Under the pieces are notes generated by a model. That model searched no databases. It worked only from the letters and a program-made list of their open reading frames with translations, and was not told the DNA's origin. DNA of 64,000 nucleotides. Source: Cloacibacterium caeni (GTDB taxonomy: Bacteria > Bacteroidota > Bacteroidia > Flavobacteriales > Weeksellaceae). Positions 35,480 through 44,148 of the stretch are shown in pieces. A program made the position numbers and the translations under genes. The number at the start of each line of letters is the position of its first letter. Positions within the stretch are counted from its first letter, which is position 1. The stretch lies in NCBI RefSeq assembly GCF_907163125.1, contig NZ_OU015319.1, positions 1,488,001 to 1,552,000 of the forward strand. Reading direction: 5' to 3'.

Positions 35480-36007
35480 ATGAGTCAAAATTTAGATCAA
35501 AAAGATTTACAAATATTAGATTTGCTTCAAAGAAATTCTAACTATTCGGTAAAAGAAATCGGAGAGAAAATTGGCTTATCTTTTACCCCAACTTACGACA
35601 GAATTAAGTATTTAGAAAAAAATGGTTTTATAGAAAAATATGCTGCTATTCTCAATCGTAAGAAAATAGGCATCGATTTAGTGGCTTACTGTAACGTGAC
35701 GATTAGAAATCAATCGAAGCAATCGCTAGATGAATTTGAGCAAGAAATTAGACAGTATGATGAAGTACAAGAAGTCCTCAGTTTGTCTGGAACTTATGAC
35801 TATATGCTGAAAATCGCCACCAATAACATTGACACTTATAACAATTTCATTACCAATGTTTTAGCTAACACTCCAAATATTTACCAATACCACAGCAGTA
35901 TTGTTCTGAACGAAATCAAAAGAGAAAACACTTATAAACTCTTAGAAAAAGAACATCAACTGGATATGGAAAATGAGAAAAATTCGTCTAAAAAAAATAA
36001 GCTTTAA
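35480..36007 (+). CDS. Lrp/AsnC-family transcriptional regulator
   Basis: A 175-residue regulator with an N-terminal winged helix-turn-helix (DLQILDLLQRNSNYSVKEIG, then GLSFTPTYDRIKYLEKNGFI). The C-terminal AsnC/RAM ligand-binding domain shows IRQYDEVQEVLSLSGTYDYM. These proteins sense amino acids. The gene is convergent with the arginine operon, with a shared terminator, so control of arginine genes is possible but not shown. TATATTTG at 35446-35453 is a -7 type element 26 bases upstream of the ATG. The C-terminal tail after residue 150 is Lys/Glu-rich and unlike the domain core. Confidence 0.92.
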   Translation: MSQNLDQKDLQILDLLQRNSNYSVKEIGEKIGLSFTPTYDRIKYLEKNGFIEKYAAILNRKKIGIDLVAYCNVTIRNQSKQSLDEFEQEIRQYDEVQEVLSLSGTYDYMLKIATNNIDTYNNFITNVLANTPNIYQYHSSIVLNEIKRENTYKLLEKEHQLDMENEKNSSKKNKL

Positions 36008-36030
36008 ACCATTCCGTTTAAAGCTTTTTT
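35999..36030. terminator. Bidirectional terminator between the Lrp gene and argH
   Basis: AAGCTTTAAAC pairs with GTTTAAAGCTT (11 bp, 6-base loop), with T-rich sequence on both sides. The left arm contains the Lrp stop codon. It can end both convergent transcripts. Confidence 0.8.
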
Positions 36031-36052
36031 AATTCAATTATTCCACTCCATC

Positions 36053-37363
36053 CTATTTAAATTTCTCAAAAACTTTTGAGAATTCTTCTTTAATTTCTTC
36101 GTTGCAAAGATTTCCGATGCTTCCTTCGTGCGTATGTTTTAAGTTTTTATTCGGTTCAAAATATTGATTTTCAATACTTTGACCAACTTGCACATAAGCA
36201 TCACGGAACGAAACTCCATTCAAAACCAAATCATTTACATTCTCCACACTAAAAAGATATTGATACTTTTCGTCTTCCAAAATATTATCTTTTACTTGAA
36301 TGTGATTTAAGGTATATTCTGTGATATAAAGGCAATCTTTGATGGTATTAATTGCGGGAAAAAGCACTTCTTTGGTCAATTGCATTTCTCGGTGATAACC
36401 AGAAGGCAAATTATTGGTCAACAATGTTAATTCTGTAGGAACACCTTGCAAAATATTACATTTCCCACGAATGAGTTCAAAAATATCTGGATTTTTTTTG
36501 TGCGGCATAATGCTGCTTCCCGTAGTGAAAGTATCTGGAAATGTGATAAATCCGAAATTCTGATTCATATACAAACACACATCATACGCTAATTTGCTCA
36601 AAGTATGTGCAATAGCAGCAATAGCTGTTGCCAAAGTTTTTTCAGATTTTCCGCGTGTCATCTGTGCATAAACTACATTGTAATTCAGTGTTTCAAATTC
36701 CAGTAATTCTGTAGTTAAAGTACGATTAATCGGAAACGAAGAACCATAACCAGCGCCAGAACCTAAAGGATTTTTATTGGTAATTTTATATGCAGCCAAA
36801 AGCATTTCTAAATCGTCTATCAACGCTTCTGCATAAGCTCCAAACCACAGTCCAAAAGAGGAAGGCATCGCAATTTGAAAATGCGTATAACCGGGAATGA
36901 GCTTATCTTGATGCTGATTGCTTAATTTTTGTAAAGTCTGGAAAAGATTTTTTACCAAATCTTTAATTTCTAGAATTTCGTTTTTGAGGAAGAGTTTAAT
37001 ATCCACCAAAACTTGGTCATTTCTAGAACGTGCAGAATGAATTTTTTTACCAATATCACCCAATTTCTGTGTCAATTGAAATTCGATTTGAGAGTGAACA
37101 TCTTCTATTCCTTCTTCGATGACAAATTTTCCTTCTTCTATTTGAAGTGCAATATCATCTAATTCTTCTAAAATTTTTGGCAATTCAGATTCTTCAATCA
37201 GACCAATAGTTGCAAGCATTTTCACATGCGCCTTGTTTCCCAAAACATCGTATTTTGCGAGTTGCAAATCAAATTCTGCATCTCTGCCAATGGTAAATTT
37301 TTCTACCAAAGCAGCGTGCTGATTTTCGGATAAATTATTTTTTTGCCAAAGTTTTTTGCTCAT
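36053..37363 (-). CDS. argH: Argininosuccinate lyase
   Basis: A 436-residue enzyme of the fumarase/aspartase superfamily that cleaves argininosuccinate into arginine and fumarate. The signature GSSIMPHKKNPDIFELIRGK is present, together with SRNDQV (substrate site) and TRGKSEKTLATAIAAI. The ATG at 37363 (MSKKLWQKNN) lies one base after the stop of the M20 deacylase gene, and this start is preferred over one four codons upstream that would overlap it. It is the last gene of the arginine operon. Confidence 0.94.
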   Translation of the reverse strand: MSKKLWQKNNLSENQHAALVEKFTIGRDAEFDLQLAKYDVLGNKAHVKMLATIGLIEESELPKILEELDDIALQIEEGKFVIEEGIEDVHSQIEFQLTQKLGDIGKKIHSARSRNDQVLVDIKLFLKNEILEIKDLVKNLFQTLQKLSNQHQDKLIPGYTHFQIAMPSSFGLWFGAYAEALIDDLEMLLAAYKITNKNPLGSGAGYGSSFPINRTLTTELLEFETLNYNVVYAQMTRGKSEKTLATAIAAIAHTLSKLAYDVCLYMNQNFGFITFPDTFTTGSSIMPHKKNPDIFELIRGKCNILQGVPTELTLLTNNLPSGYHREMQLTKEVLFPAINTIKDCLYITEYTLNHIQVKDNILEDEKYQYLFSVENVNDLVLNGVSFRDAYVQVGQSIENQYFEPNKNLKHTHEGSIGNLCNEEIKEEFSKVFEKFK

Positions 37364-37364
37364 T

Positions 37365-38447
37365 TTAAAATACAATTTTTGATAGTAATTGAATGTAAAT
37401 TTTTATGCCTTCATAAATTTCATCTACATAAATAAACTCGTCACTGCTGTGCGAACGCGCAGATAAACCTGGCCCCATTTTCAACGAAGGAAACGGAATT
37501 ACCGCTTGATCTGAAGTAGTAGGTGAGCCGTAAGTTGTTCTGCCCAATTCCAGACCTGCTTTTACAATAGGATGTTCCACAGAAATCGACGAAGAATTGA
37601 GCCTGAAACCTCTTGCAACAGCTTTACTTTTTATATTTTGTTGAATAATTTCTAAAACTTCCCGATTGGTGTATTGGTCTGTAGTCCTTACATCTATGGT
37701 AAAACTGCAAGTGTTGGGCACCATATTGTGTAATTTGCCAGCATTGATAACGCTTACCGTCATTTTTACATAGCCTAAAGCATCAGATTTTTTAGGAAAC
37801 TGATAATTTTTAATCCATTCTATATCCTTAATTGCGTTGTAAATGGCGTTATCATCATTAGGATGCGCTGCGTGAGAAGAAGTACCCGAAGCTTCGCAAT
37901 CTACTACCATTAAGCCTTTTTCAGCAATCGCCATCTGCATTTCGGTTGGCTCACCAACAATCGCAAATTCTAAATTTCCGAAATGCGGAAGTACCGATTC
38001 TACTCCATCTAAACCAGAGTTTTCTTCTTCTGCAGTTGCTGCATAAACGATATTGTATTTTAAATCTTCAGTTTTGTAAAAATAAATAAAAGCCGCCATC
38101 AAAGAAACCAAGGCTCCACCTGCATCATTACTGCCTAAACCGTAAAGTTTACCATCTTTTACAATCGGTGTAAATGGATCTAAAGTGTAACCAGAATTGG
38201 GTCTTACCGTATCGTGATGAGAATTGAGTAAAATCGTTGGTTTTTCGGGAGAAAAATTTTGGTTAAAAGCCCAAACATTGTTTTGTTGACGATGCGTTTT
38301 CACTCCTTTTTCTTGAAGATATTTCTCGATTAAATCAGCCGTTTTATCTTCTTCTTTGCTAAAAGAAGGAATAGAAATGAGGTTTTTGAGCAGTTCAACT
38401 GCATTATCGCCAAGTTCTAAAAAATTATTGGGTGATTTCTGTTCCAC
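37365..38447 (-). CDS. argE: M20-family N-acylornithine deacylase (ArgE-like)
   Basis: A 360-residue metallo-peptidase-fold enzyme. The metal-site signatures are LNSHHDTVRPNSGYTLDPF and GLGSNDAGGALVSL, with the catalytic Glu in YAATAEEENSGLDG. Inside an arg operon with an argF' transcarbamylase it is expected to remove the N-acyl group after carbamoylation, giving citrulline, and not to act on N-acetylornithine as in E. coli. The start overlaps the argB 3' end by 23 bases, indicating coupling. Whether the acyl group is acetyl or succinyl is open. Confidence 0.85.
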   Translation of the reverse strand: MEQKSPNNFLELGDNAVELLKNLISIPSFSKEEDKTADLIEKYLQEKGVKTHRQQNNVWAFNQNFSPEKPTILLNSHHDTVRPNSGYTLDPFTPIVKDGKLYGLGSNDAGGALVSLMAAFIYFYKTEDLKYNIVYAATAEEENSGLDGVESVLPHFGNLEFAIVGEPTEMQMAIAEKGLMVVDCEASGTSSHAAHPNDDNAIYNAIKDIEWIKNYQFPKKSDALGYVKMTVSVINAGKLHNMVPNTCSFTIDVRTTDQYTNREVLEIIQQNIKSKAVARGFRLNSSSISVEHPIVKAGLELGRTTYGSPTTSDQAVIPFPSLKMGPGLSARSHSSDEFIYVDEIYEGIKIYIQLLSKIVF

Positions 38448-39228
38448 TCGTTCTATCGTTTTCGTTAATGAGTTTCTTCAAAAAAGTTTCTTTTACAATA
38501 AATACAGATTTTACTCCTTTTTCTATTGCTGCAAAAGCATTATCGATTTTAGGAATCATTCCGTCATTCACAATATTTTTTTCTTTGAGTTGAATATACG
38601 TTTCTGGCGTTATTTTAGCAATGACTGAATTTTCATCTTCTACATGCTCTAAAACTCCATTTTTCTCAAAACAATACGCCAAATTTACTTCAAAATGTGC
38701 TGATAAAGCAACTGCTAAACTCGATGCAATGGTATCTGCATTGGTATTGAGCAAATTACCTTTTCCATCGTGTGTAATGGCACAAAAAACCGGACAAATA
38801 TTTTCAGAAATTACTTTTTCTAAAAAATTAGCGTTAATTTTTTCGGTTTCTACATCTCCTACCCAACCGAAGTCTATGGTTTTCACAGGTCTTTTGTGAG
38901 CCGGAATAAGATTGGCATCAGCTCCAGAAAAACCGATGGAATTCAAACCATTTTTCTGTAAAGTAGCCACAATATTTTTATTGATTAGACCTGCATAAAC
39001 CATCACCGCAACATCTCTGGTTTCCTCATTGGTAATTCTTCTGCCCTCAAAAAACTCCTGTGGAATTTCTAGTTTTTCGGCTAATTTGGTTGCCAATTTA
39101 CCACCACCGTGAACTAGAATTTTCGGTTTTTGAATTTCAGAAAAATCCTTCAAAAAAGCTTCTAACTTTTCCGGATGGTCTATTACGTTTCCACCAATTT
39201 TGATGATGTATAGTTCTTGTTTTTGCAC
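38425..39228 (-). CDS. argB: N-acylglutamate kinase (ArgB)
   Basis: A 267-residue amino acid kinase of the NAGK family. The N-terminus has IIKIGGNVIDHPEKL and the phosphate loop VHGGGKLATKLAEKL, followed by RITNEETRDVAVMVYAG. It phosphorylates N-acylglutamate, the second step of arginine biosynthesis. The stop lies inside the following deacylase gene (23-base overlap). Upstream is a 210-base gap with inverted repeats before argF'. Confidence 0.93.
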   Translation of the reverse strand: MQKQELYIIKIGGNVIDHPEKLEAFLKDFSEIQKPKILVHGGGKLATKLAEKLEIPQEFFEGRRITNEETRDVAVMVYAGLINKNIVATLQKNGLNSIGFSGADANLIPAHKRPVKTIDFGWVGDVETEKINANFLEKVISENICPVFCAITHDGKGNLLNTNADTIASSLAVALSAHFEVNLAYCFEKNGVLEHVEDENSVIAKITPETYIQLKEKNIVNDGMIPKIDNAFAAIEKGVKSVFIVKETFLKKLINENDRTSGTEITQ

Positions 39229-39246
39229 TTCTATTATTTTTTATTC

Positions 39247-39436
39247 TCTCGCAGATTTTGCTGATTAAGCTGATATGTTTTTAATTTTAATAATATGTCG
39301 ACACTTCGTGGCTCATAAATACCTTACAAAAAAAGAAAAACTTGTGATTCTTGTCTTTCTCTCGCAGATTGAGCTGATTGAGCTGATATATTTACAATTA
39401 TATTAATCTGCCAAATCTGCTTTATCAGCGAGAAAA
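39247..39436. repeat. Repeat cluster in the argF'-argB gap
   Basis: TCTCGCAGATT followed by two GCTGATT-like units starts at 39247 and again at 39360. Its inverted form (AATCTGC ... CAGCGAGAA) lies at 39405-39436. Between them is half a RAYT palindrome, CACTTCGTGGCTC (39302-39314), the same as in the 30368-30920 unit. The whole gap is repetitive and could fold in the operon transcript. Confidence 0.65.
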
Positions 39437-39438
39437 CA

Positions 39439-40380
39439 TTACAAAATATTTTTCAAAACTGCTTGTGCAGCGAACAATCTGTTGTATGATTGTTCAAAAA
39501 TCAATGACTGTTCAGAATCCAAAACCTCATCACTCACTTCTACATTTCTACGAACTGGTAAACAATGCATTGGTCTTCCGTTATTGGTGATTTTCATTTT
39601 TTCTTCCGTAAGCATCCAATCATCATAACCTTCTGCTACTTTTCCGTAATCATTAAATGAACTCCAGTTTTTAATATACACAAAATCAGCATCTTTCAAC
39701 GCTTCTTCTTGATTATTAGTCACTTGAGCACCGCCAACAAAAGCTGGGTCTAAATCTAAACCTTCAGGATGCGTAATCACAAAATCTACATCTTGCGCAT
39801 TCATCCATTCTGCAAAAGAATTGGCAACAGCGTGCGGAATTGGTTTAATGTGAGGTCCCCACGTTAAAACCACTTTCGGTTTTCTGGATTCTTTCCATTG
39901 TTCTTTAATGGTAATGGTGTCTGCCAAACTCTGCAAAGGATGTCTGGTTGCAGCTTCCATAGAAATTAAAGGTTTATTGACATATTTTTGAAAAAGCGTT
40001 AAAATCTTTTCTTCGGTGTCGGATTTTTTATTTTTTAAATCTGCAAAACATCTGATTGCTACTACATCGCAATACTGTCCAATAACTGTAGCTGCATCTT
40101 TTATGTGTTCAACTGTAGCATCATTCATAACAGCTCCAACCTCAGTTTCCCAAGCCCAAAAATCTTGTCCAGCATTGAAAGTCATCACTTTAAAACCTAG
40201 ATTTTCAGCCGCTTTTTGAGTACTCATTCTTGTTCTGAGGCTAGAATTCATAAAAATTAAGCCCAAAGTTTTCCCTTTAGCCAAATTCTCATCCTTCAAA
40301 GGATTTTTCTTGTATTCTAAAGCATCTTGAATTAGGTTTTCAAGATTTTCTACGTCGTTTATAGATAGAAACTGTTTCAT
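39439..40380 (-). CDS. argF': N-acylornithine carbamoyltransferase (argF' type)
   Basis: A 313-residue transcarbamylase. Signatures are FMNSSLRTRMSTQKAA (carbamoyl-phosphate loop), ATRHPLQSLADTI, WGPHIKPIPHAVANSFAEWM and MHCLPVRRNVEVSDEV. This set belongs to the acetyl/succinyl-ornithine enzymes of Xanthomonas and Bacteroides rather than to classical OTCase. Residue 90 is Val in NDATVEHIKDA, where Bacteroides fragilis (succinyl) has Pro90 and Xanthomonas (acetyl) has Glu92, as far as I recall. The acyl preference is therefore unclear. It lies in the arginine operon between argB and the aminotransferase. Confidence 0.9.
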   Translation of the reverse strand: MKQFLSINDVENLENLIQDALEYKKNPLKDENLAKGKTLGLIFMNSSLRTRMSTQKAAENLGFKVMTFNAGQDFWAWETEVGAVMNDATVEHIKDAATVIGQYCDVVAIRCFADLKNKKSDTEEKILTLFQKYVNKPLISMEAATRHPLQSLADTITIKEQWKESRKPKVVLTWGPHIKPIPHAVANSFAEWMNAQDVDFVITHPEGLDLDPAFVGGAQVTNNQEEALKDADFVYIKNWSSFNDYGKVAEGYDDWMLTEEKMKITNNGRPMHCLPVRRNVEVSDEVLDSEQSLIFEQSYNRLFAAQAVLKNIL

Positions 40381-40393
40381 TTTTATTTATTTT

Positions 40394-40442
40394 AACGCAA
40401 AGGTTTAATATTAATTTATGTTTTATTTTAAGAAAGCAAAGG
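40394..40442. repeat. Partial copy of the 23251 MITE-like repeat
   Basis: AACGCAAAG at 40394 and AGAAAGCAAAGG at 40431 match the left part of the element at 23251-23405, but no opposite end is found. It lies in the gap between the aminotransferase and argF' genes, which otherwise also shows CCCACAGATTACACAGATT. Confidence 0.4.
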
Positions 40443-40559
40443 CATAAATGCTTCGCAAAGTATTCTGTTTATGGTTTCCCACAGATTACACAGATTTTTA
40501 GAGATTTAATGAAATTTAATATCCAAAAATTGTAAATCCAAAATCATAAATCTAAAATT

Positions 40560-41696
40560 CTAATATTCGTTTAAAATTTGGATTAAAGCATCTGCGAATT
40601 TTTTCACATCTTCTTTTTTCACATTCAGAGCAGGTAAAACTCTTAAAGTATTTGGTGTAGAAGCATTACCTGTCAACATTTTGTATTCTTTAACCAATCT
40701 ATTTCTTACTGCATTGCAAGGAAAAGCCAAATCAATCCCAATCATCAAACCTTGATAACGAATTTCTTTGATATTTTTTTGATTTTGTAGCAAAGAAACC
40801 AAGTAATCTCCCACTTCTTGAGCATTTTGTAATAGATTTTCTTCTTCAATAACATCTAAAACCGCTTTGGTTGCAGCACAAGCCAAGAAATTTCCTCCAA
40901 AAGTTGTCCCAAGCAAACCGTACGAAGCTTTGAATTTAGGTGAAATTAAAATTCCCGCAACAGGAAAACCATTTCCCATTCCTTTTGCCATCGAAATAAT
41001 ATCAGGAGTTACACCAGCGTGTTGATGCGCGAAAAATTTACCGCTTCTTCCGAAACCAGATTGAATTTCGTCTGCGATGAAAACGGCATTATTCTCATTA
41101 CACAACTCCTGAATTTTCTGTAAAAATTCGGTGGTTGGAATTTGAACTCCACCAACTCCTTGAATTCCTTCTACAATCACTCCAGCAATATCTGAATTGG
41201 TTTTGAATTCATTTTCTAAAGCTTCCAAATCATTGAAGGGAAGTTTTACGAAATTTTCAGATTGATTCACTGGTGCTACAATTTTCGGATTGTCTGTACA
41301 AGCTACAGCTGCCGCAGTTCTTCCGTGGAAAGCTCCAGAAAAATAAATAATTTTCTTTTTTCCGGTGTGGAAAGAAGCCAATTTTATGGCATTTTCATTG
41401 GCTTCAGCACCAGAATTGCAAAGGAAAAGGGTATAATCATCATAACCAGACAACTTGGTCAGTTGTTCAGCGACTTGATTTTGAATCGGAATTTTCACAT
41501 AATTGGAATAAAAACCGATATTATTCAATTGTTCTGTAATGTATTTTACATAAGTTGGATGAGAATGTCCGATGGAAATCACAGCGTGGCCGCCATATAA
41601 ATCTAGATATTCCGTTCCGTTTTCGTCCCAAAAATAGCTTCCTTCCGCTTTTGTAGGAGTTACATCTATTAAAGGATATACATCAAAAAGTTTCAT
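40560..41696 (-). CDS. argD: Acylornithine aminotransferase (ArgD-like, class III)
   Basis: A 378-residue PLP-dependent aminotransferase. Visible features are GGHAVISIGHSHP, FLCNSGAEANENAIKLA (cofactor phosphate), FHGRTAAAVACT and ADEIQSGFGRSG (Asp for the pyridine N). The PLP lysine is in ISMAKGMGNGFPVAG. It converts N-acylglutamate semialdehyde to N-acylornithine. The operon position argC-argD-argF' supports this over ornithine aminotransferase (rocD). Confidence 0.9.
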   Translation of the reverse strand: MKLFDVYPLIDVTPTKAEGSYFWDENGTEYLDLYGGHAVISIGHSHPTYVKYITEQLNNIGFYSNYVKIPIQNQVAEQLTKLSGYDDYTLFLCNSGAEANENAIKLASFHTGKKKIIYFSGAFHGRTAAAVACTDNPKIVAPVNQSENFVKLPFNDLEALENEFKTNSDIAGVIVEGIQGVGGVQIPTTEFLQKIQELCNENNAVFIADEIQSGFGRSGKFFAHQHAGVTPDIISMAKGMGNGFPVAGILISPKFKASYGLLGTTFGGNFLACAATKAVLDVIEEENLLQNAQEVGDYLVSLLQNQKNIKEIRYQGLMIGIDLAFPCNAVRNRLVKEYKMLTGNASTPNTLRVLPALNVKKEDVKKFADALIQILNEY

Positions 41697-41711
41697 TTAA
41701 TTATTTCTTTT

Positions 41712-41756
41712 GGTTAAGTTCTTTTGTCTTGAAACAAAAGAACCAAAAATTCAAGA
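41712..41756. repeat. Dispersed repeat with AAAAATTCAAGACT end, copy 2
   Basis: GTTCTTTTG-TCTTGAAA-CAAAAGAAC forms a 9-bp hairpin followed by CAAAAATTCAAGACTTAGATT, matching the 22681-22724 unit. Confidence 0.5.
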
Positions 41757-41925
41757 CTTAGATTCTCGGCTAAAATTCTAAAACTAATTCTAAAATCTCT
41801 GAAACTCGAGCCTCAACATTCCCACCGCTTTCTCAAACAGCAGAGATTTTTTGACGAATTATTTTCAGAATTTTTTAACGCCTCCGAATCTTATGTCATT
41901 TATTTTAATATTTTTCTTTTTAAAA

Positions 41926-41970
41926 ACTTTGTCAAAGATTAATTTGCTTCGCAAAAAACTTTGACAAAGT
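41926..41970. repeat. Long hairpin in the argC-argD gap
   Basis: ACTTTGTCAAAG (41926-41937) pairs perfectly with CTTTGACAAAGT (41959-41970), and an inner TTTGC-TTC-GCAAA stem lies in the loop. It sits 25 bases downstream of argC in the 298-base gap, which holds no gene. Confidence 0.6.
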
Positions 41971-41994
41971 ACCTTTCATTTTTACTTTTTATTG

Positions 41995-42954
41995 CTAAAA
42001 AGCGATAGATTTGAGTTTCAAACCTGCGTTTTCGGGAAACCCGAATGATATATTCATATTGTGAATAGCTTGTCCTGAAGCGCCTTTCAAGAGATTATCA
42101 ATTGCAGAATGAACCACTGTAAAATCTCCGTTTTTTTCAATATTAATCAAACACCTATTGGTATTAACTACTTGTTTCAGATTAATTTCTTTTCTGGAAA
42201 CCGTAGTGAACATTTGTCCTTCGTAGAAATTTTCATAGAGTTCAAATAATTCTTCTAAAGAAAGTGAAGTTTTAAAAGTAGAACTCACAAAAATTCCTCT
42301 GGCAAAATCTCCTCTCCACGGAACAAATTGCACCGAAAATGGCACTTTACTCAACTCTTTTAATTGAAATTTAATTTCTCCTAAATGCTGATGCGTTAAA
42401 GTTTTATACGCCGAAATATTATTTTGTCTCCAACTAAAATGCGTAGTTTCAGAAAGTGATTTTCCTGCACCAGTTGCACCCGTAATTCCTGTCGTATAAA
42501 TTTCTGAAACTTCTTGATTTTGAAGAATCGGAATGATTCCCAACTGAATTGCAGTTGCAAAACAACCAGGATTAGCAATCAATTTTGCACCTTTAATTTT
42601 ATCTAAATTCAGTTCTGGAAGTCCATAAACAAAAGAATTTCCTTGATAGGTTTCTCCAATTCTGAAATCGTTTCCTAAATCAATAACAACAGCGTTTCCA
42701 ACGTTATTATTTTCAAGCCAAATTTTACTTTCTTTATGTGGTAAAGCCAGAAAAAGAACATCTGCCTCGGTAGAATTATCAATAAACTCTAAATCTATTT
42801 CTCCGATTAAATCTTGGTGCAAATCGGTTACTTTTTTGCCCACATTAGAATAGCTCGTCACAAACGAAAGTTCTGCATTCGGATGATTGAGCAACAAACG
42901 AATCAGTTCGCCACCTGTGTAACCTGTTCCACCAATAATTCCTGCTTTAATCAT
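41995..42954 (-). CDS. argC: N-acyl-gamma-glutamyl-phosphate reductase (ArgC)
   Basis: A 319-residue NADP-dependent reductase making N-acylglutamate semialdehyde. The Rossmann start IKAGIIGGTGYTGGELIRLL is seen, and the catalytic Cys is C131 in ANPGCFATAIQLG. The start overlaps the end of argG by 8 bases, so translation is coupled. The following gap to argD is repetitive. Confidence 0.95.
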   Translation of the reverse strand: MIKAGIIGGTGYTGGELIRLLLNHPNAELSFVTSYSNVGKKVTDLHQDLIGEIDLEFIDNSTEADVLFLALPHKESKIWLENNNVGNAVVIDLGNDFRIGETYQGNSFVYGLPELNLDKIKGAKLIANPGCFATAIQLGIIPILQNQEVSEIYTTGITGATGAGKSLSETTHFSWRQNNISAYKTLTHQHLGEIKFQLKELSKVPFSVQFVPWRGDFARGIFVSSTFKTSLSLEELFELYENFYEGQMFTTVSRKEINLKQVVNTNRCLINIEKNGDFTVVHSAIDNLLKGASGQAIHNMNISFGFPENAGLKLKSIAF

Positions 42955-44143
42955 TATTTTCAGCGTTTACTTGATGATAAATCGATAGATAATTGGTGTA
43001 AATTTTAGAAAAACCTTTCACGTCTTCGCCGCTCCAAGATTTATTCATTTCACCGTAACTTCCGAATTTAGAAGTCATTAAGTCGTATTTAGATTCAATT
43101 CCGTTCAGTTCAAAACGATAAGGAAGAAGCGTAACAAACACTTTACCTGTAACATTTTTCTGAGAATTTTCCATTAATTTTTCAATATCTCTCATCACAG
43201 GATCTAAGAAAAGAGCTTCGTGAAGCCAAGTTCCGTACCAATCTGCCATTTGAGATTTAATCATCAATTGATATTTAGAAAGTACATGTTTTTCTAGCAA
43301 GTGATGTGCTTTCAAAGTTAAAATAGCACCCGCAGCTTCGAAACCTACTCTACCTTTAATCCCAATAATCGTATCACCAACGTGAGTATCTCTACCAATC
43401 GCAAATTCTGAAGCAATTTCATTTAATTTAACAATCGCTTCGGAAGGATGAGAAAATTTTTGGTCATTAATTTTAATTAAATGTCCTTTTTCGAATTCTA
43501 AAGTCAACTGTTCTGGATTTTGCTTCTTTAATTGAGAAGGGTAAGCTTCTTCAGGCAAATTGCTATGAGAAGTGAGCGTTTCTTTTCCGCCAACCGAAGT
43601 TCCCCAAAGTCCTTGATTGATAGAATACACCGATTTGGTATAATCTCCTGAAAATCCTTTGTTCGTCAAATACTCTATTTCCTCCTCACGAGAAAGTTTC
43701 AAATCACGAATTGGTGTGATGATTTCAATCTGCGGACAAACGATATTGAAAATCCCATCAAAACGAACTTGGTCGTTTCCAGCGCCTGTACTTCCGTGTG
43801 CGATAGCTGTTGCTCCGATTTTAAGCGCATATTCTGCCAAAGATTTTGCCTGAATGGTACGTTCTGCACTTACAGAAAGCGGATAGGTATTATTTTTGAG
43901 AACATTCCCGAAAACCAGATACTGAATGCAAGAATCATAATATTCTTTCACCACATCTAGACACGTAAAAGTTTTAGCACCTAGCAAAATTGCTTTTTGC
44001 TCTAATTTTTTAACTTCCTCTTCATTAAAACCACCTGTATTTACCGTAACTGCATGAACTTCGTAGCCTAAATCTTGCTGCAAATAAACTGCGCAAAAAG
44101 ATGTATCTAAACCTCCGCTAAATGCTAAAACAACTTTTTTCAT
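42947..44143 (-). CDS. argG: Argininosuccinate synthase
   Basis: A 398-residue ATP-dependent ligase joining citrulline and aspartate. The pyrophosphatase loop AFSGGLDTSFC is at residues 7-17. AHGSTGAGNDQVRFD and the stretch GNVLKNNTYPLSVSAERTIQ are family features. It begins 5 bases after the GNAT gene stop, and its end overlaps argC by 8 bases. Confidence 0.95.
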   Translation of the reverse strand: MKKVVLAFSGGLDTSFCAVYLQQDLGYEVHAVTVNTGGFNEEEVKKLEQKAILLGAKTFTCLDVVKEYYDSCIQYLVFGNVLKNNTYPLSVSAERTIQAKSLAEYALKIGATAIAHGSTGAGNDQVRFDGIFNIVCPQIEIITPIRDLKLSREEEIEYLTNKGFSGDYTKSVYSINQGLWGTSVGGKETLTSHSNLPEEAYPSQLKKQNPEQLTLEFEKGHLIKINDQKFSHPSEAIVKLNEIASEFAIGRDTHVGDTIIGIKGRVGFEAAGAILTLKAHHLLEKHVLSKYQLMIKSQMADWYGTWLHEALFLDPVMRDIEKLMENSQKNVTGKVFVTLLPYRFELNGIESKYDLMTSKFGSYGEMNKSWSGEDVKGFSKIYTNYLSIYHQVNAENND

Positions 44144-44148
44144 CTCTA

